Part shown: positions 1 through 6,814 of the stretch, one piece after another
How positions within the stretch are numbered: the first letter of the stretch is position 1
Layout: each line of letters starts with the position of its first letter
DNA from: an uncultured Pirellulaceae bacterium
GTDB lineage: Bacteria; Planctomycetota; Planctomycetia; Pirellulales; Pirellulaceae
NCBI GenBank assembly: GCA_938091115.1
Contig: CALKNI010000040.1
Location: 1-33,692 of the forward strand
Direction of reading: 5' to 3'
DNA length: 33,692 nt
Made by a program: the position numbers and the translations under genes
Notes under the pieces: model-generated
The model's database searches: none
Seen by the model: only the letters and a program-made list of their open reading frames with translations
What the model was told of the DNA's origin: nothing

Positions 1-8
1 TTACCCAA

Positions 9-42
9 CCCATTCCTTCATAAGCATGTATCGAAGAATGGG
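9..42 (-). terminator. Imperfect hairpin just after the lipoprotein gene
   Basis: Bases 9-15 pair with 36-42 and 17-19 pair with 33-35, with one bulged C at 16 and a 13-nt loop. The hairpin lies 7 bases past the stop codon of the minus-strand lipoprotein gene, so it could protect or end that transcript. There is no T-run after it on the minus strand, so it is not a classic intrinsic terminator. The call is tentative. Confidence 0.3.
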
Positions 43-48
43 GTCACT

Positions 49-522
49 TCAAATCCACTCGCCGCGAACGTTGCTAGGCTTCTCCCATTCGTTAGTCCAA
101 AATCCACTGGCAGCAGAATCTGTGGTTCCTCGGTCGACATGAAGGCTATAGTGGAGATGTTTTTTTCCATTTATTCTATAAACACTTTGCTCAAACACGG
201 GCGGCCCCTGGACGAGCATCACTACGCGACCACTAATCTTCGGGGACACCGAACCAGTGGTGTAGTCAAAGCCGTGAACACGTTTACCTTGAAACCCCAC
301 ACTGCGTGCAGCAAGATCGCTGTAGATTGTGACAGGCCCTGTGAAATCGACGACGTAAGCCCAAGCCACATTCGCAACATTCTTCCGAAGAAAGTTACTC
401 AACTCTTTGTTGTAATGGACGGCCGCAGGCTTTTCTTCCTGCGATAAGACCTGCTTCTGGACGTCCTCAGAACAGCCTGCATACAATGGCAACAAGAAAA
501 AAAAAACAAAAGCTACGGACAT
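49..522 (-). CDS. Small hypothetical lipoprotein
   Basis: The family is not recognised. Reading from the ATG at 522 gives 157 residues that begin with a short hydrophobic stretch (SVAFVFFFLLPLY) ending in the lipobox YAGC, followed by SED. This is a signal-peptidase-II lipoprotein signal, so the mature protein should be anchored in a membrane. A GTG at 579 would give 176 residues, but it puts 19 extra residues ahead of the hydrophobic core and has no better ribosome site, so 522 is preferred. The mature part has no low-complexity segment and mixes short beta-type stretches (WAYVVDF, GRVVMLV) with charged loops; it ends in GEWI. It stands alone, with no gene in operon with it inside the window. 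It could be a lineage-specific surface protein. Confidence 0.6.
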   Translation of the reverse strand: MSVAFVFFFLLPLYAGCSEDVQKQVLSQEEKPAAVHYNKELSNFLRKNVANVAWAYVVDFTGPVTIYSDLAARSVGFQGKRVHGFDYTTGSVSPKISGRVVMLVQGPPVFEQSVYRINGKKHLHYSLHVDRGTTDSAASGFWTNEWEKPSNVRGEWI

Positions 523-1096
523 TGAAGTGTTGCATGCGAATCCCTTTTGCTGAACCGAGTCACCCGGCAAGCTTACCACAACTACGTCCCCTTACTTAAC
601 GATCTCATCCACTTCTTACAGTGCTTTGAAGAAGCCGTCACAGCCTCTACGGACGTGGTGTATCCGCACCACGGCGATTTATTCACAGTGCCAACTGATG
701 CCCTAGTGGGGCAAGCAATAATTACAGTGCTGCCATCTTCGTGCAGACTTACTAAAGCGTCGATGTTCCAGGCTTTTTTTGAAGCATGCCTAAAGAAGGT
801 GAACAGATTCATAGATCCGCCAAACCTTGCAAGACAATGGCATCAAACGCGTCCGGGGCATGCTAAAGGCATGCTTTCGAATACGCTCATGGACGCGGCA
901 CCGCACCGTACTCTTGGTCGAGACGAACTGGACAGATGGCAATTGACATCAGACCCAACAAACTCAAAACTTTTTATTAGCCACCGCAGGTCCAATTAGG
1001 TGGCCAATCAGGTCCATTCGTGGGTCCAATTAGAAAAACGCCAGTTTAAAAACACCCGTAAAAGCAGGGTTTACGCGTGCACCTCTGGAAGCCCGC

Positions 1097-1168
1097 CGCC
1101 TCCACTAGGGCCGAGTACACAACTCGGCTCGACCAAAAACAGGCCCGGAAGTTCATTCTTCTGGGCCT
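1097..1168. repeat. Copy A of a ~75-nt structured block flanking the beta-helix gene
   Basis: On the plus strand the order is CGCCTCCACT (1097-1106), a 6-bp hairpin whose loop contains CACAA (1110-1128), CCAAAAA (1133-1139), then a GCCCG-type strong hairpin (1141-1168). The same order in the same orientation occurs at 3442-3517. The single-stranded words are identical, while the hairpin stems differ in sequence but keep pairing. That pattern is expected if the structure is conserved. Confidence 0.45.
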
Positions 1169-1176
1169 CGTTTTTT
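1141..1176 (+). terminator. Rho-independent terminator, probably bidirectional
   Basis: The 11-base arms 1141-1151 and 1158-1168 pair with one G-T wobble around a 6-nt loop. They are followed by CG and six T's at 1171-1176 on the plus strand. On the minus strand the hairpin is followed by one base and then five T's (complement of 1135-1139). It could therefore also end the beta-helix transcript, whose stop codon lies about 250 bases upstream in that direction. Confidence 0.65.
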
Positions 1177-1415
1177 GCGCCACCTATCGCGGGATTTTAG
1201 AGCTTTGCAAATTTCTTCCAGTCACAATCGAGTGACTCACTTTTTCTATGGACTTACGCAATTATCAGCGTTTCCTACTCTATGCCGCATCCCCAGAATT
1301 ATCCGATCTTCCATCAAAAAGTATCCGGTGATCACCTGATCGTGTGCTTCCGCAGGTCAATAATCCAGAAATTGGATATTCACCTACATCCTTGGTTCAA
1401 TCTCGCTCCCAGATT

Positions 1416-3155
1416 TCAACGCTGGCCTTGGGGCTCTACTAATTTGTTGTTTCTTACGATGCCTGTTTCGCCGCTGATCGATACAGCCTTGCCAGTCGGG
1501 TTTTGGGAGATTGCGATGTTGTTATGGATGTTGGCTGGGGCGATGGATTTCTGAACGACAAATGCTGAACCATGAAAATTGCTCACCGTGTTGTTAGTCA
1601 CATTCAGACTAGCCTCGGTTGCATGCAGGCCATGCCGCCAGCCATTTATTTTGTTCGCAGTCATCGTCACGACCGAACCAGGCAACGCCCAAATTGCATT
1701 GCTAGGCGGGCCAATCCTGCGTAACGATGTGCCTACAAACTCATTGTTGAGAACGTGAATCTTTCCGGCTACTCGAATTCCCGCGACGCCACCGCCGCGG
1801 ATTATGTTGTCGGTAAGCGTTACGTCTGCCCCTTCATGCACCATGACAATCGGCGGCAAGCCGTCCTTGCGTGACAATTCATTGGCTGACAGATGAACCG
1901 TCCAACCAGAATTGATTCCAACGGCAACCAGTGCGTTGTCTAAGACGCGGTTGTTTATCGCCGTCGACCTTCCTGTTTTGCAGGTGTCGAATCCGATTCC
2001 TGCCGCTTTATTTCGATGACAATGGTTGTCAATCAGCACGGTCACAGCCTCACTTTCCTGCCCAATTCCTGCCATGCCGTTATCGTAGCAATCGTTGCCG
2101 ACGATTATCGGTGTTGCATGGGTGCGCGAACCGATGCCGGCTAATCTGTTTTTGTAGCATTTGTTGTTGCGTATGATTGGCGACGCATATTCACGTGTCC
2201 CGATTCCTGCCATGCCGTTTTCGTAACACTCGTTGTTGTCAACAATCGGTTGTGTCTTCTTGCTGGTTCGAATACCGATACCCGCTCGACGATTCCTGTA
2301 ACACTTGTTGCCGCGTACGATCGGCCTTGAATGTTCACTGATTCCAATACCAGCACGAATGTTCTCATGGCAATCATTATTGATCACCAGTGGACTTGCG
2401 TTGTTGTGCCCAATCCCTGCATAGAAATTCTCAAAGCAGACGTTTTCCTCGATGATGGCCATAGACTCTTGCATCGAACCGATCCCGGCGCCCATGTTGC
2501 GATAAGTCACGTTGCGGATGATGTGCGGCGCTACCCGCTTGTCGTTCGCACCAATAATTGCAATCCCAGTAGCGCCAATGTGATGCACTATATTGTTGCT
2601 GACCGTGCAATGGGTAACCCCAATCACGACGATGCCTGCAGGACCTGGCTCACCAATTTGTTCATGCGACTGTTCTTCGCCCCGAGTGGCATGATGTTTT
2701 ATCCACTGGGCGTCGTCGTACATACCGATACCAGTTACAGTAAATCCATCGAAAGTCGAGTCTTCAGCCATGACCACGCCGGAGCCGTTGGTGGCGCCCA
2801 CACTGCCATCGATGATCGTTGATTCGGCTCGTTTGATGCCGAGTTTGCCTTTGACATTACCGCCTGCGCTTTTGACGATAATGCCCGGTTTCAAACGAAT
2901 GTGTTCTTTGTAGGTCCCTTTGTCGACAAGAACTGTATCCCCATCAGCAGCGGCATCAATGCCCGCCTGAATTGTCTTCTGGTCTTGAGGCACGCGAATC
3001 GTGTCGGCTGCCGCATGACGAAGTTGTCCAGCAGATATGGCGGCGACGACTCCCGTCGCGATGACCATTCGGAGCAGATACACGCTCCATTTTTCTGGTT
3101 GGATGGTCGAAAACATCGTGTTTGTTCCTTTATGGTCGCAACCTTGAGGATCCAT
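1416..3155 (-). CDS. Exported right-handed parallel beta-helix repeat protein (NosD/pectate-lyase-like fold)
   Basis: A signal-type hydrophobic segment at residues 24-44, probably cleaved near HAAA-D51, is followed by the usual opening of secreted beta-helix proteins (IRVPQDQKTIQAGIDAA.DGDTVLVDKGTY, residues 53-82). The rest is a run of short coils. Eight coils of 22-25 residues carry AGIG (223, 246, 268, 291, 316, 339, 362, 385), and seven carry a cysteine at one register (240, 262, 285, 310, 333, 356, 379), with asparagines beside it. Proteins of this fold are often polysaccharide lyases, epimerases or adhesins; no catalytic set is recognisable, so the activity is unknown. Two starts are plausible. 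The ATG at 3155 has AAGGAG 8 bases upstream. The ATG at 3116 has AAAGGA and gives a more normal, shorter signal peptide. The gene is single and is bracketed by the two structured blocks. Confidence 0.88.
   Translation of the reverse strand: MDPQGCDHKGTNTMFSTIQPEKWSVYLLRMVIATGVVAAISAGQLRHAAADTIRVPQDQKTIQAGIDAAADGDTVLVDKGTYKEHIRLKPGIIVKSAGGNVKGKLGIKRAESTIIDGSVGATNGSGVVMAEDSTFDGFTVTGIGMYDDAQWIKHHATRGEEQSHEQIGEPGPAGIVVIGVTHCTVSNNIVHHIGATGIAIIGANDKRVAPHIIRNVTYRNMGAGIGSMQESMAIIEENVCFENFYAGIGHNNASPLVINNDCHENIRAGIGISEHSRPIVRGNKCYRNRRAGIGIRTSKKTQPIVDNNECYENGMAGIGTREYASPIIRNNKCYKNRLAGIGSRTHATPIIVGNDCYDNGMAGIGQESEAVTVLIDNHCHRNKAAGIGFDTCKTGRSTAINNRVLDNALVAVGINSGWTVHLSANELSRKDGLPPIVMVHEGADVTLTDNIIRGGGVAGIRVAGKIHVLNNEFVGTSLRRIGPPSNAIWALPGSVVTMTANKINGWRHGLHATEASLNVTNNTVSNFHGSAFVVQKSIAPANIHNNIAISQNPTGKAVSISGETGIVRNNKLVEPQGQR
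1986..2490 (-). repeat. Coding tandem repeats: eight AGIG coils
   Basis: This part of the beta-helix gene encodes eight consecutive coils of 22-25 residues with the core pattern N-x-C-[YFH]-x-N-x3-AGIG. The repetition is visible in DNA as recurring complement of GCxGGxATxGG with varied third positions. The repeats are therefore old or under protein-level selection, not recent slippage copies. Confidence 0.85.
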
Positions 3156-3441
3156 CTAAGCTACTCCTTGGGATTTGAAAAACAACCGATTTTCTATCTG
3201 AGAAAGAATTGATCCTGTTTTGGGATTCCGATTTAAAAACCGTATTTTGACGCTGCCACGGACAGCATCAGTTTATCGGCTCTTTTCTCTCGTGTGGTCA
3301 AAAAACCGAAACGACCTTTTAAGTCGACGAAATGCGAACTTGTATCGCTTCATCGAAATAGGATCTCGTTCGAGAGCGATGGCGAATCCGTGCGAAACGA
3401 CCGACTTGCTAATTCCTGGCCCCGTTGCAATTCCTCCACCT

Positions 3442-3517
3442 CGCCTCCACTTTTTTGTCAGGACTCACAACCTGACCATGTGTCCAAAAAGCCCGTCGGC
3501 GAAAGCTGGCGGGCTTT
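3442..3517. repeat. Copy B of the ~75-nt structured block flanking the beta-helix gene
   Basis: It is the partner of 1097-1168 in the same orientation: CGCCTCCACT, a 6-bp hairpin with CACAA in the loop, CCAAAAA, then a GCCCG/CGGGC hairpin. It starts about 290 bases upstream of the beta-helix start, while copy A lies about 250 bases beyond the stop. The two copies therefore bracket exactly one gene. Confidence 0.45.
3488..3517. terminator. Strong hairpin with GAAA tetraloop, terminator-like
   Basis: Arms 3488-3500 and 3505-3517 pair over 13 bp (two G-T wobbles) around a GAAA loop. On the minus strand the arm runs directly into five T's, the classic form. On the plus strand the tail is TTT GC TATTTT, which is weaker. 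No coding gene on either side clearly needs it, which points to an unannotated transcript. Confidence 0.55.
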
Positions 3518-4093
3518 GCTATTTTCCTGCGGATACTTGGTGAGTATTGTCAATTTAAAAATTCGTCAATGAACTCAACCACGAAACTCACTTGCTCGAT
3601 TATGCAGATTTCCTCGTTTTTTGCCGTCGGCTCAGTATTTTTACTCTGCGGGACTACGTACCGCGCGGGAACATGTACCAAATCAGCCATTGGACTCGCC
3701 GCCATTATAAAAGTTGGAGTGCAACTTACGAAAGCGTTCGTTTGAATTGGTGAACCGATTTTGAAACAGAACTGAAAAAGTAATTTCGCAGCGGCAATAA
3801 TGAGGGCAGCAAGCTGATTAAGGTGACTCTGGAATATAAATGTTGGGTCTTAGTGGATTAAAATCTTTATTAGTATTGATCAAAAAATCCCATTATAAAT
3901 AGTTTGACCGCTATGATTAGCAGCATCAGCTTGAGCGGCCATTTCGCAGGAAGGAAATTCGATCTATGATGGGATCCAGCGTGGTTCACGTTCTCGGCTC
4001 CATATGAGGTCTGTGACAAACCGCTGGATCGGTTTCCAACTCGCAGTCGTTAACCTTACATCCGTTTACTTTATAAGTCGCAACACCAAGTTC

Positions 4094-5257
4094 ATGCAAA
4101 CTTTCTTTGATTCTGAGTATCCGTCTGTCGAACATCTTCGTGCAAAAGCCAAGTCGCGGATGCCGGGCTTCGCGTACGACTATCTCGCCGCAGGCTGCTT
4201 TACCGAAGTCAACCTGGCGTTGAACAACAGCGACATTCGCAAAGTCCAACTAAAGCCTTGGTATCTGAGGGATTTCGACGGAGCAGACCAAACCACTGAG
4301 CTTTTTGGCGAAACGTATGATGCACCATTCGGGATCGCGCCCGTTGGCTTACAGGGCTTGATGTGGCCGAGGGCTTGCGAGTTTCTGGCACAGTCTGCGG
4401 TCGATCACAACATCCCATTTACGTTGTCCACGGTGAGCACAGCCAGCATCGAAGACATTGCCGAGATCACCGGCGGCAAATTCTGGTTTCAGCTCTATCA
4501 TCCAGCCGAAGTTGAGCTGCGCGACAAACTGCTGGAGAGAGCATGGGACGCGGGTTGTCGGACGCTGGTCATTTTGGCGGATACGCCGACGTTCGCCTAT
4601 CGCCCCAAAGAAATCCGCAACGGATTGTCGATTCCACCCAGAATGACACCACGCAATATTGTACAGATGCTAATGAAACCAACGTGGGCGATGGGGCAAC
4701 TTTTCGCTGGCAAACCAGAGTTCAAGACCATGAAGCCTTACATTCCTGCGGGCTTGAGCATGAAGCATCTGGGCCTTTTTATGAATAAGACTTTCTCTGG
4801 GCGATTGACCGAAGCAAAGATCGCCCCGATTCGCGAGAAGTGGCGGGGAAATTTGGTTGTGAAGGGAATCGTCAATCCTGAAGATGCAGAGATCGCTGTC
4901 AAGCATGGTCTTGATGGAATGATCGTTTCTAATCATGGTGGTCGCCAGCTCGATCGAGGACAATCGACGATCGTTCCGATGCACAAGCTCGTACCAGAGT
5001 TCGCAAGCAAGTTAAAAGTGATGATCGATGGCGGAATGTATTCGGGAGCAGATATCGCAGCTTGCTTGGCCTGCGGGGCCCACTTTGCAATGATGGGACG
5101 TGCTCCGATGTTTGGCGTCTGCGCCCTTGGGAGGTACGGCGGACATCACACCCTCGAGATGTTGAAGAAGCAATTGCAACAGGTCATGGAGCAGGTCGGT
5201 TGTCCAAAAGTCATTGACTTCCCCGCTCATCTAATTCCAGAGAGCGTCCCTACCTAG
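4094..5257 (+). CDS. FMN-dependent alpha-hydroxy-acid dehydrogenase/oxidase (L-lactate dehydrogenase / glycolate oxidase family)
   Basis: This is a TIM-barrel flavoprotein that oxidises an alpha-hydroxy acid, such as L-lactate or glycolate, to the 2-keto acid. Family marks, numbered from the ATG at 4094 (387 aa), include the N-terminal helix ending MPGFAYDYLAAG, the substrate/FMN strand APVGLQGLMWP, WFQLY, and the ADTP region followed by RPKEIRNGL. The C-terminal part has VVKGI with Lys257, and SNHGGRQLD with active-site His281 and Arg284, then IDGG and the phosphate-binding MMGRA. The frame is open back to an ATG at 4004, but those 30 residues are not family-like, while MQTFFDSEYPSVEHLRAKAK matches the usual start, so 4094 is chosen. 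No strong ribosome site is visible. There is no signal peptide, so the enzyme is cytoplasmic. The exact substrate cannot be told from sequence alone. The gene appears monocistronic. Confidence 0.9.
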   Translation: MQTFFDSEYPSVEHLRAKAKSRMPGFAYDYLAAGCFTEVNLALNNSDIRKVQLKPWYLRDFDGADQTTELFGETYDAPFGIAPVGLQGLMWPRACEFLAQSAVDHNIPFTLSTVSTASIEDIAEITGGKFWFQLYHPAEVELRDKLLERAWDAGCRTLVILADTPTFAYRPKEIRNGLSIPPRMTPRNIVQMLMKPTWAMGQLFAGKPEFKTMKPYIPAGLSMKHLGLFMNKTFSGRLTEAKIAPIREKWRGNLVVKGIVNPEDAEIAVKHGLDGMIVSNHGGRQLDRGQSTIVPMHKLVPEFASKLKVMIDGGMYSGADIAACLACGAHFAMMGRAPMFGVCALGRYGGHHTLEMLKKQLQQVMEQVGCPKVIDFPAHLIPESVPT

Positions 5258-5597
5258 AAACTCGCAGTGCTCGCCAACGAATGCCGGAGTCGATTCCAGT
5301 AACGACCACCAAAGTGATGCAGAGGACAAATACTTCCGCTTTCCGATTGACCTCGGCAAAAAATCTAACAAGCCTATTCTTATACACACTCCCCATCGAG
5401 CCAAGAAACAAGGGGGTATTGAGAAGTATGGATGTCTTGCTGCTTTATTCTCTCTCATAAAGCTAGAGGTGATCGATCTCGGGTGGAATCCGACACTTCC
5501 TGCCGAACAAGTCGAGGAACTGCGTTCCAGTTTGCCAAACTGCAAAATAAAATGGACCGATCCTGCCGGAGTAAAGAGTGCGACGTCCGCGTACTGA
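5258..5597 (+). pseudogene. Start-less remnant with leucine-rich-repeat-type C-terminus
   Basis: From directly after the dehydrogenase stop, an open frame runs to the TGA at 5595-5597 with no ATG anywhere in it. It ends in a segment typical of planctomycete leucine-rich-repeat proteins: LIKLEVIDLGWNP, then AEQVEELRSSLPNCKIKW and a short tail. The preceding ~75 codons also read as ordinary protein. In this frame translation would have to begin inside the dehydrogenase gene. The likely explanation is a gene whose 5' part was deleted, leaving its C-terminal ~110 codons. An alternative is a frameshifted extension of the upstream gene, but no dehydrogenase of this family has such a tail. Confidence 0.55.
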
Positions 5598-5679
5598 TGA
5601 TAACCAGTTTGATGCCCGCATCCCCTAGGCAGAGTGATGAATATCTGCACCCGGAGAAAACAATGAAGGTGCTTCCCTC

Positions 5680-6663
5680 TTATTCTGCGATTTTTGTTCG
5701 TTTAAACCCGAGCATCCAATCCACCAACTCCGCAGTACTAAACACGGCTTTTCCCCCCGCGCGATGATCCGCTCCCTCAAACTCCGTTTGTTTTACGTTC
5801 GCATTTCCTGCCGCCTTCAATCGCTCGACCATTTTTCTGATTCCAATTGGATTCTTACCATCATCGCCGCCCGCCATTGCCCAAATCGGCAACTTCGCAA
5901 GCTTCTTTGGATCGTCATTCACACTACCACCATTGAAACCGCAAGGTGCTGCTGCAGCAAAACGATCAGCCGATTGATTGATCCATCTCCAGGTAGCCCC
6001 ACCGCCCGCGCTGTAGCCCATCACGTAGACACGATCCTTATCGATCTCAGGATAAGTTTCCAACACAAAGTCAAGCATTGTATCGAGCCAGTCCGCATTC
6101 CAACGTTCCGCTGTGTTAGGGTCCAGTACAATCAGATTCTTCCCCGCAAGCTCTGCCAAATCAAATCCCCGCTTCATCCCCACTTTTTGTGCAAGCTCAA
6201 GTTGCTGTTGAAAACTATTGTTGAACCAACGCGGTCCTCCCCCATGCAGATTAATCAGCAACGGCCGCTTCCCGTCCACCTTCTTTATTGGACGCGTCAC
6301 TAACGCAAGTTTCGTCATTTTGCCAAGTTTCTTATGTAGCTCATCTGGCCATTCGAGAAGTTCCACCTGAACATTCGTAAACTGTGCATTCATCCTATCT
6401 AGCGTTTCGGTAAGTTTCGCATCCCCAGCCTCCGTCGGTTGAGCCGGCGCGGTCTGGCGCCTATTCATTTGTCTGGATTTGAGGAACTGCTGAGCCTCCT
6501 CCTTCGTCAGTTTTCCGTCCTTGTCGGTGTCCGCTTGGGGGAAACGCCTAAGTACTCTCCCGAGTTGTTCCTCAGACGGCTGTTGGTCTTGCGCATTGCA
6601 TAATCGCGTTGTTGCCAGCAGAGTAAGGATCACGAAACATAGAATGAGACGTTGTTTGTTCAT
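5680..6663 (-). CDS. Exported EF-hand/alpha-beta hydrolase (esterase-like)
   Basis: A signal peptide (residues 1-24, cleaved near CNAQ) is followed by one canonical EF-hand calcium loop, Asp45 to Glu56 (DTDKDGKLTKEE). An alpha/beta-hydrolase domain starts at about residue 95. Its oxyanion-hole motif is HGGG (140-143), the nucleophile is Ser218 in GYSAGG, the acid is probably Asp267 or Asp268, and the base is His300 in GADH. The fold and motifs suit a polyhydroxybutyrate-depolymerase or feruloyl-esterase-like hydrolase acting outside the cytoplasm on an ester of a glycan or polymer. The substrate is unknown. The ATG at 6663 has AAGGA 10 bases upstream. It lies downstream of another EF-hand hydrolase on the same strand (gap ~150 bases), so the two may be co-transcribed. 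Confidence 0.85.
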   Translation of the reverse strand: MNKQRLILCFVILTLLATTRLCNAQDQQPSEEQLGRVLRRFPQADTDKDGKLTKEEAQQFLKSRQMNRRQTAPAQPTEAGDAKLTETLDRMNAQFTNVQVELLEWPDELHKKLGKMTKLALVTRPIKKVDGKRPLLINLHGGGPRWFNNSFQQQLELAQKVGMKRGFDLAELAGKNLIVLDPNTAERWNADWLDTMLDFVLETYPEIDKDRVYVMGYSAGGGATWRWINQSADRFAAAAPCGFNGGSVNDDPKKLAKLPIWAMAGGDDGKNPIGIRKMVERLKAAGNANVKQTEFEGADHRAGGKAVFSTAELVDWMLGFKRTKIAE

Positions 6664-6814
6664 GGTTTACGGTTCCTTATGTAGCTGACCGACGGCGATT
6701 AACGGTTGTCTTGGAAACCCGCAGAGCCGGCAAACGCGGCGAGTGCGAGAAAGTGTAATGGAATGCTTGTCGCCGTTCTGTTTTTTAGTCTCAAGTCGAA
6801 CAGGCCGCTAAGTG

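Larger units (their letters stand above)
1057..1176 (+). ncRNA. Candidate structured RNA element A ending in a terminator
   Basis: Three hairpins follow one another. The first is CGTAAA/TTTACG (1057-1062 with 1070-1075, 7-nt loop). The second is GCCGAG/CTCGGC (1110-1115 with 1123-1128, 7-nt loop). The third is the terminator hairpin at 1141-1168. Between the first and second lies CGCCTCCACT (1097-1106), and before the third lies CCAAAAA (1133-1139). The part from 1097 onward matches the order of elements in block B at 3442-3517. CGCCTCCAC resembles the 3' end of some tmRNA or tRNA genes, but there is no T-arm and no 5' acceptor partner, so a functional tRNA or tmRNA is not claimed. It may be a small RNA, or only a decorated terminator. 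Confidence 0.35.
523..1415. other. Intergenic stretch without a convincing gene
   Basis: This region lies between the lipoprotein and beta-helix genes. A plus-strand frame opens at a TTG (547-999, 150 codons) and a minus-strand frame covers 582-812. Neither has a ribosome site, a recognisable motif or a convincing composition. The 11-base word GGTCCAATTAG occurs twice, at 989-999 and 1023-1033, 34 bases apart, and a looser third copy lies between them. The only strong signals are three successive hairpins at 1057-1168, described separately. Bases 1180-1415 show nothing that I can support. Confidence 0.5.
3351..3517 (+). ncRNA. Candidate structured RNA element B
   Basis: The element begins with a compound hairpin, CATCG/CGATG (3351-3355 with 3377-3381) enclosing TCTCG/CGAGA (3364-3368 with 3371-3375). 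Next come CGCCTCCACT (3442-3451), a perfect 6-bp hairpin GTCAGG/CCTGAC (3457-3462 with 3471-3476) and CCAAAAA (3484-3490). It ends in a strong 13-bp hairpin with a GAAA tetraloop. Elements from 3442 on have the same order as block A. The direction of transcription is uncertain because the final hairpin has T-rich tails on both sides. Confidence 0.35.
3156..4093. other. Long intergenic region between divergent genes
   Basis: This ~940-base region separates the beta-helix gene (minus) from the alpha-hydroxy-acid dehydrogenase gene (plus). It holds structured block B (about 3351-3517). Beyond that, 3530-3990 is AT-rich with no convincing gene. Open frames at 3220-3543 and 3294-3572 overlap the structured block and look like chance. 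Promoters for both flanking genes should lie here, but I could not assign a sigma-70 pair with correct spacing. Confidence 0.5.

Noticed and set aside
547-999. 150-codon plus-strand frame starting with TTG
   Set aside because: No ribosome site, no recognisable motif, and it is opposed by another frame (582-812, minus). Composition does not favour either, so it is described only as part of the intergenic stretch.
1040-1110. Possible tmRNA or tRNA 3' end (CCCGCCGCCTCCAC)
   Set aside because: There is no T-arm, no matching 5' acceptor strand and no tag-coding region, so a functional tmRNA or tRNA is not supported. At most it is a decayed copy.
1416-3517. Integron gene cassette with attC sites
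   Set aside because: The flanking blocks lack the paired RYYYAAC/GTTRRRY core sites and there is no integrase; the similarity is only in the layout of repeat-gene-repeat.
3220-3572. Two overlapping plus-strand frames (107 and 92 codons)
   Set aside because: They run through the hairpins of block B, lack ribosome sites and show no protein-like pattern.
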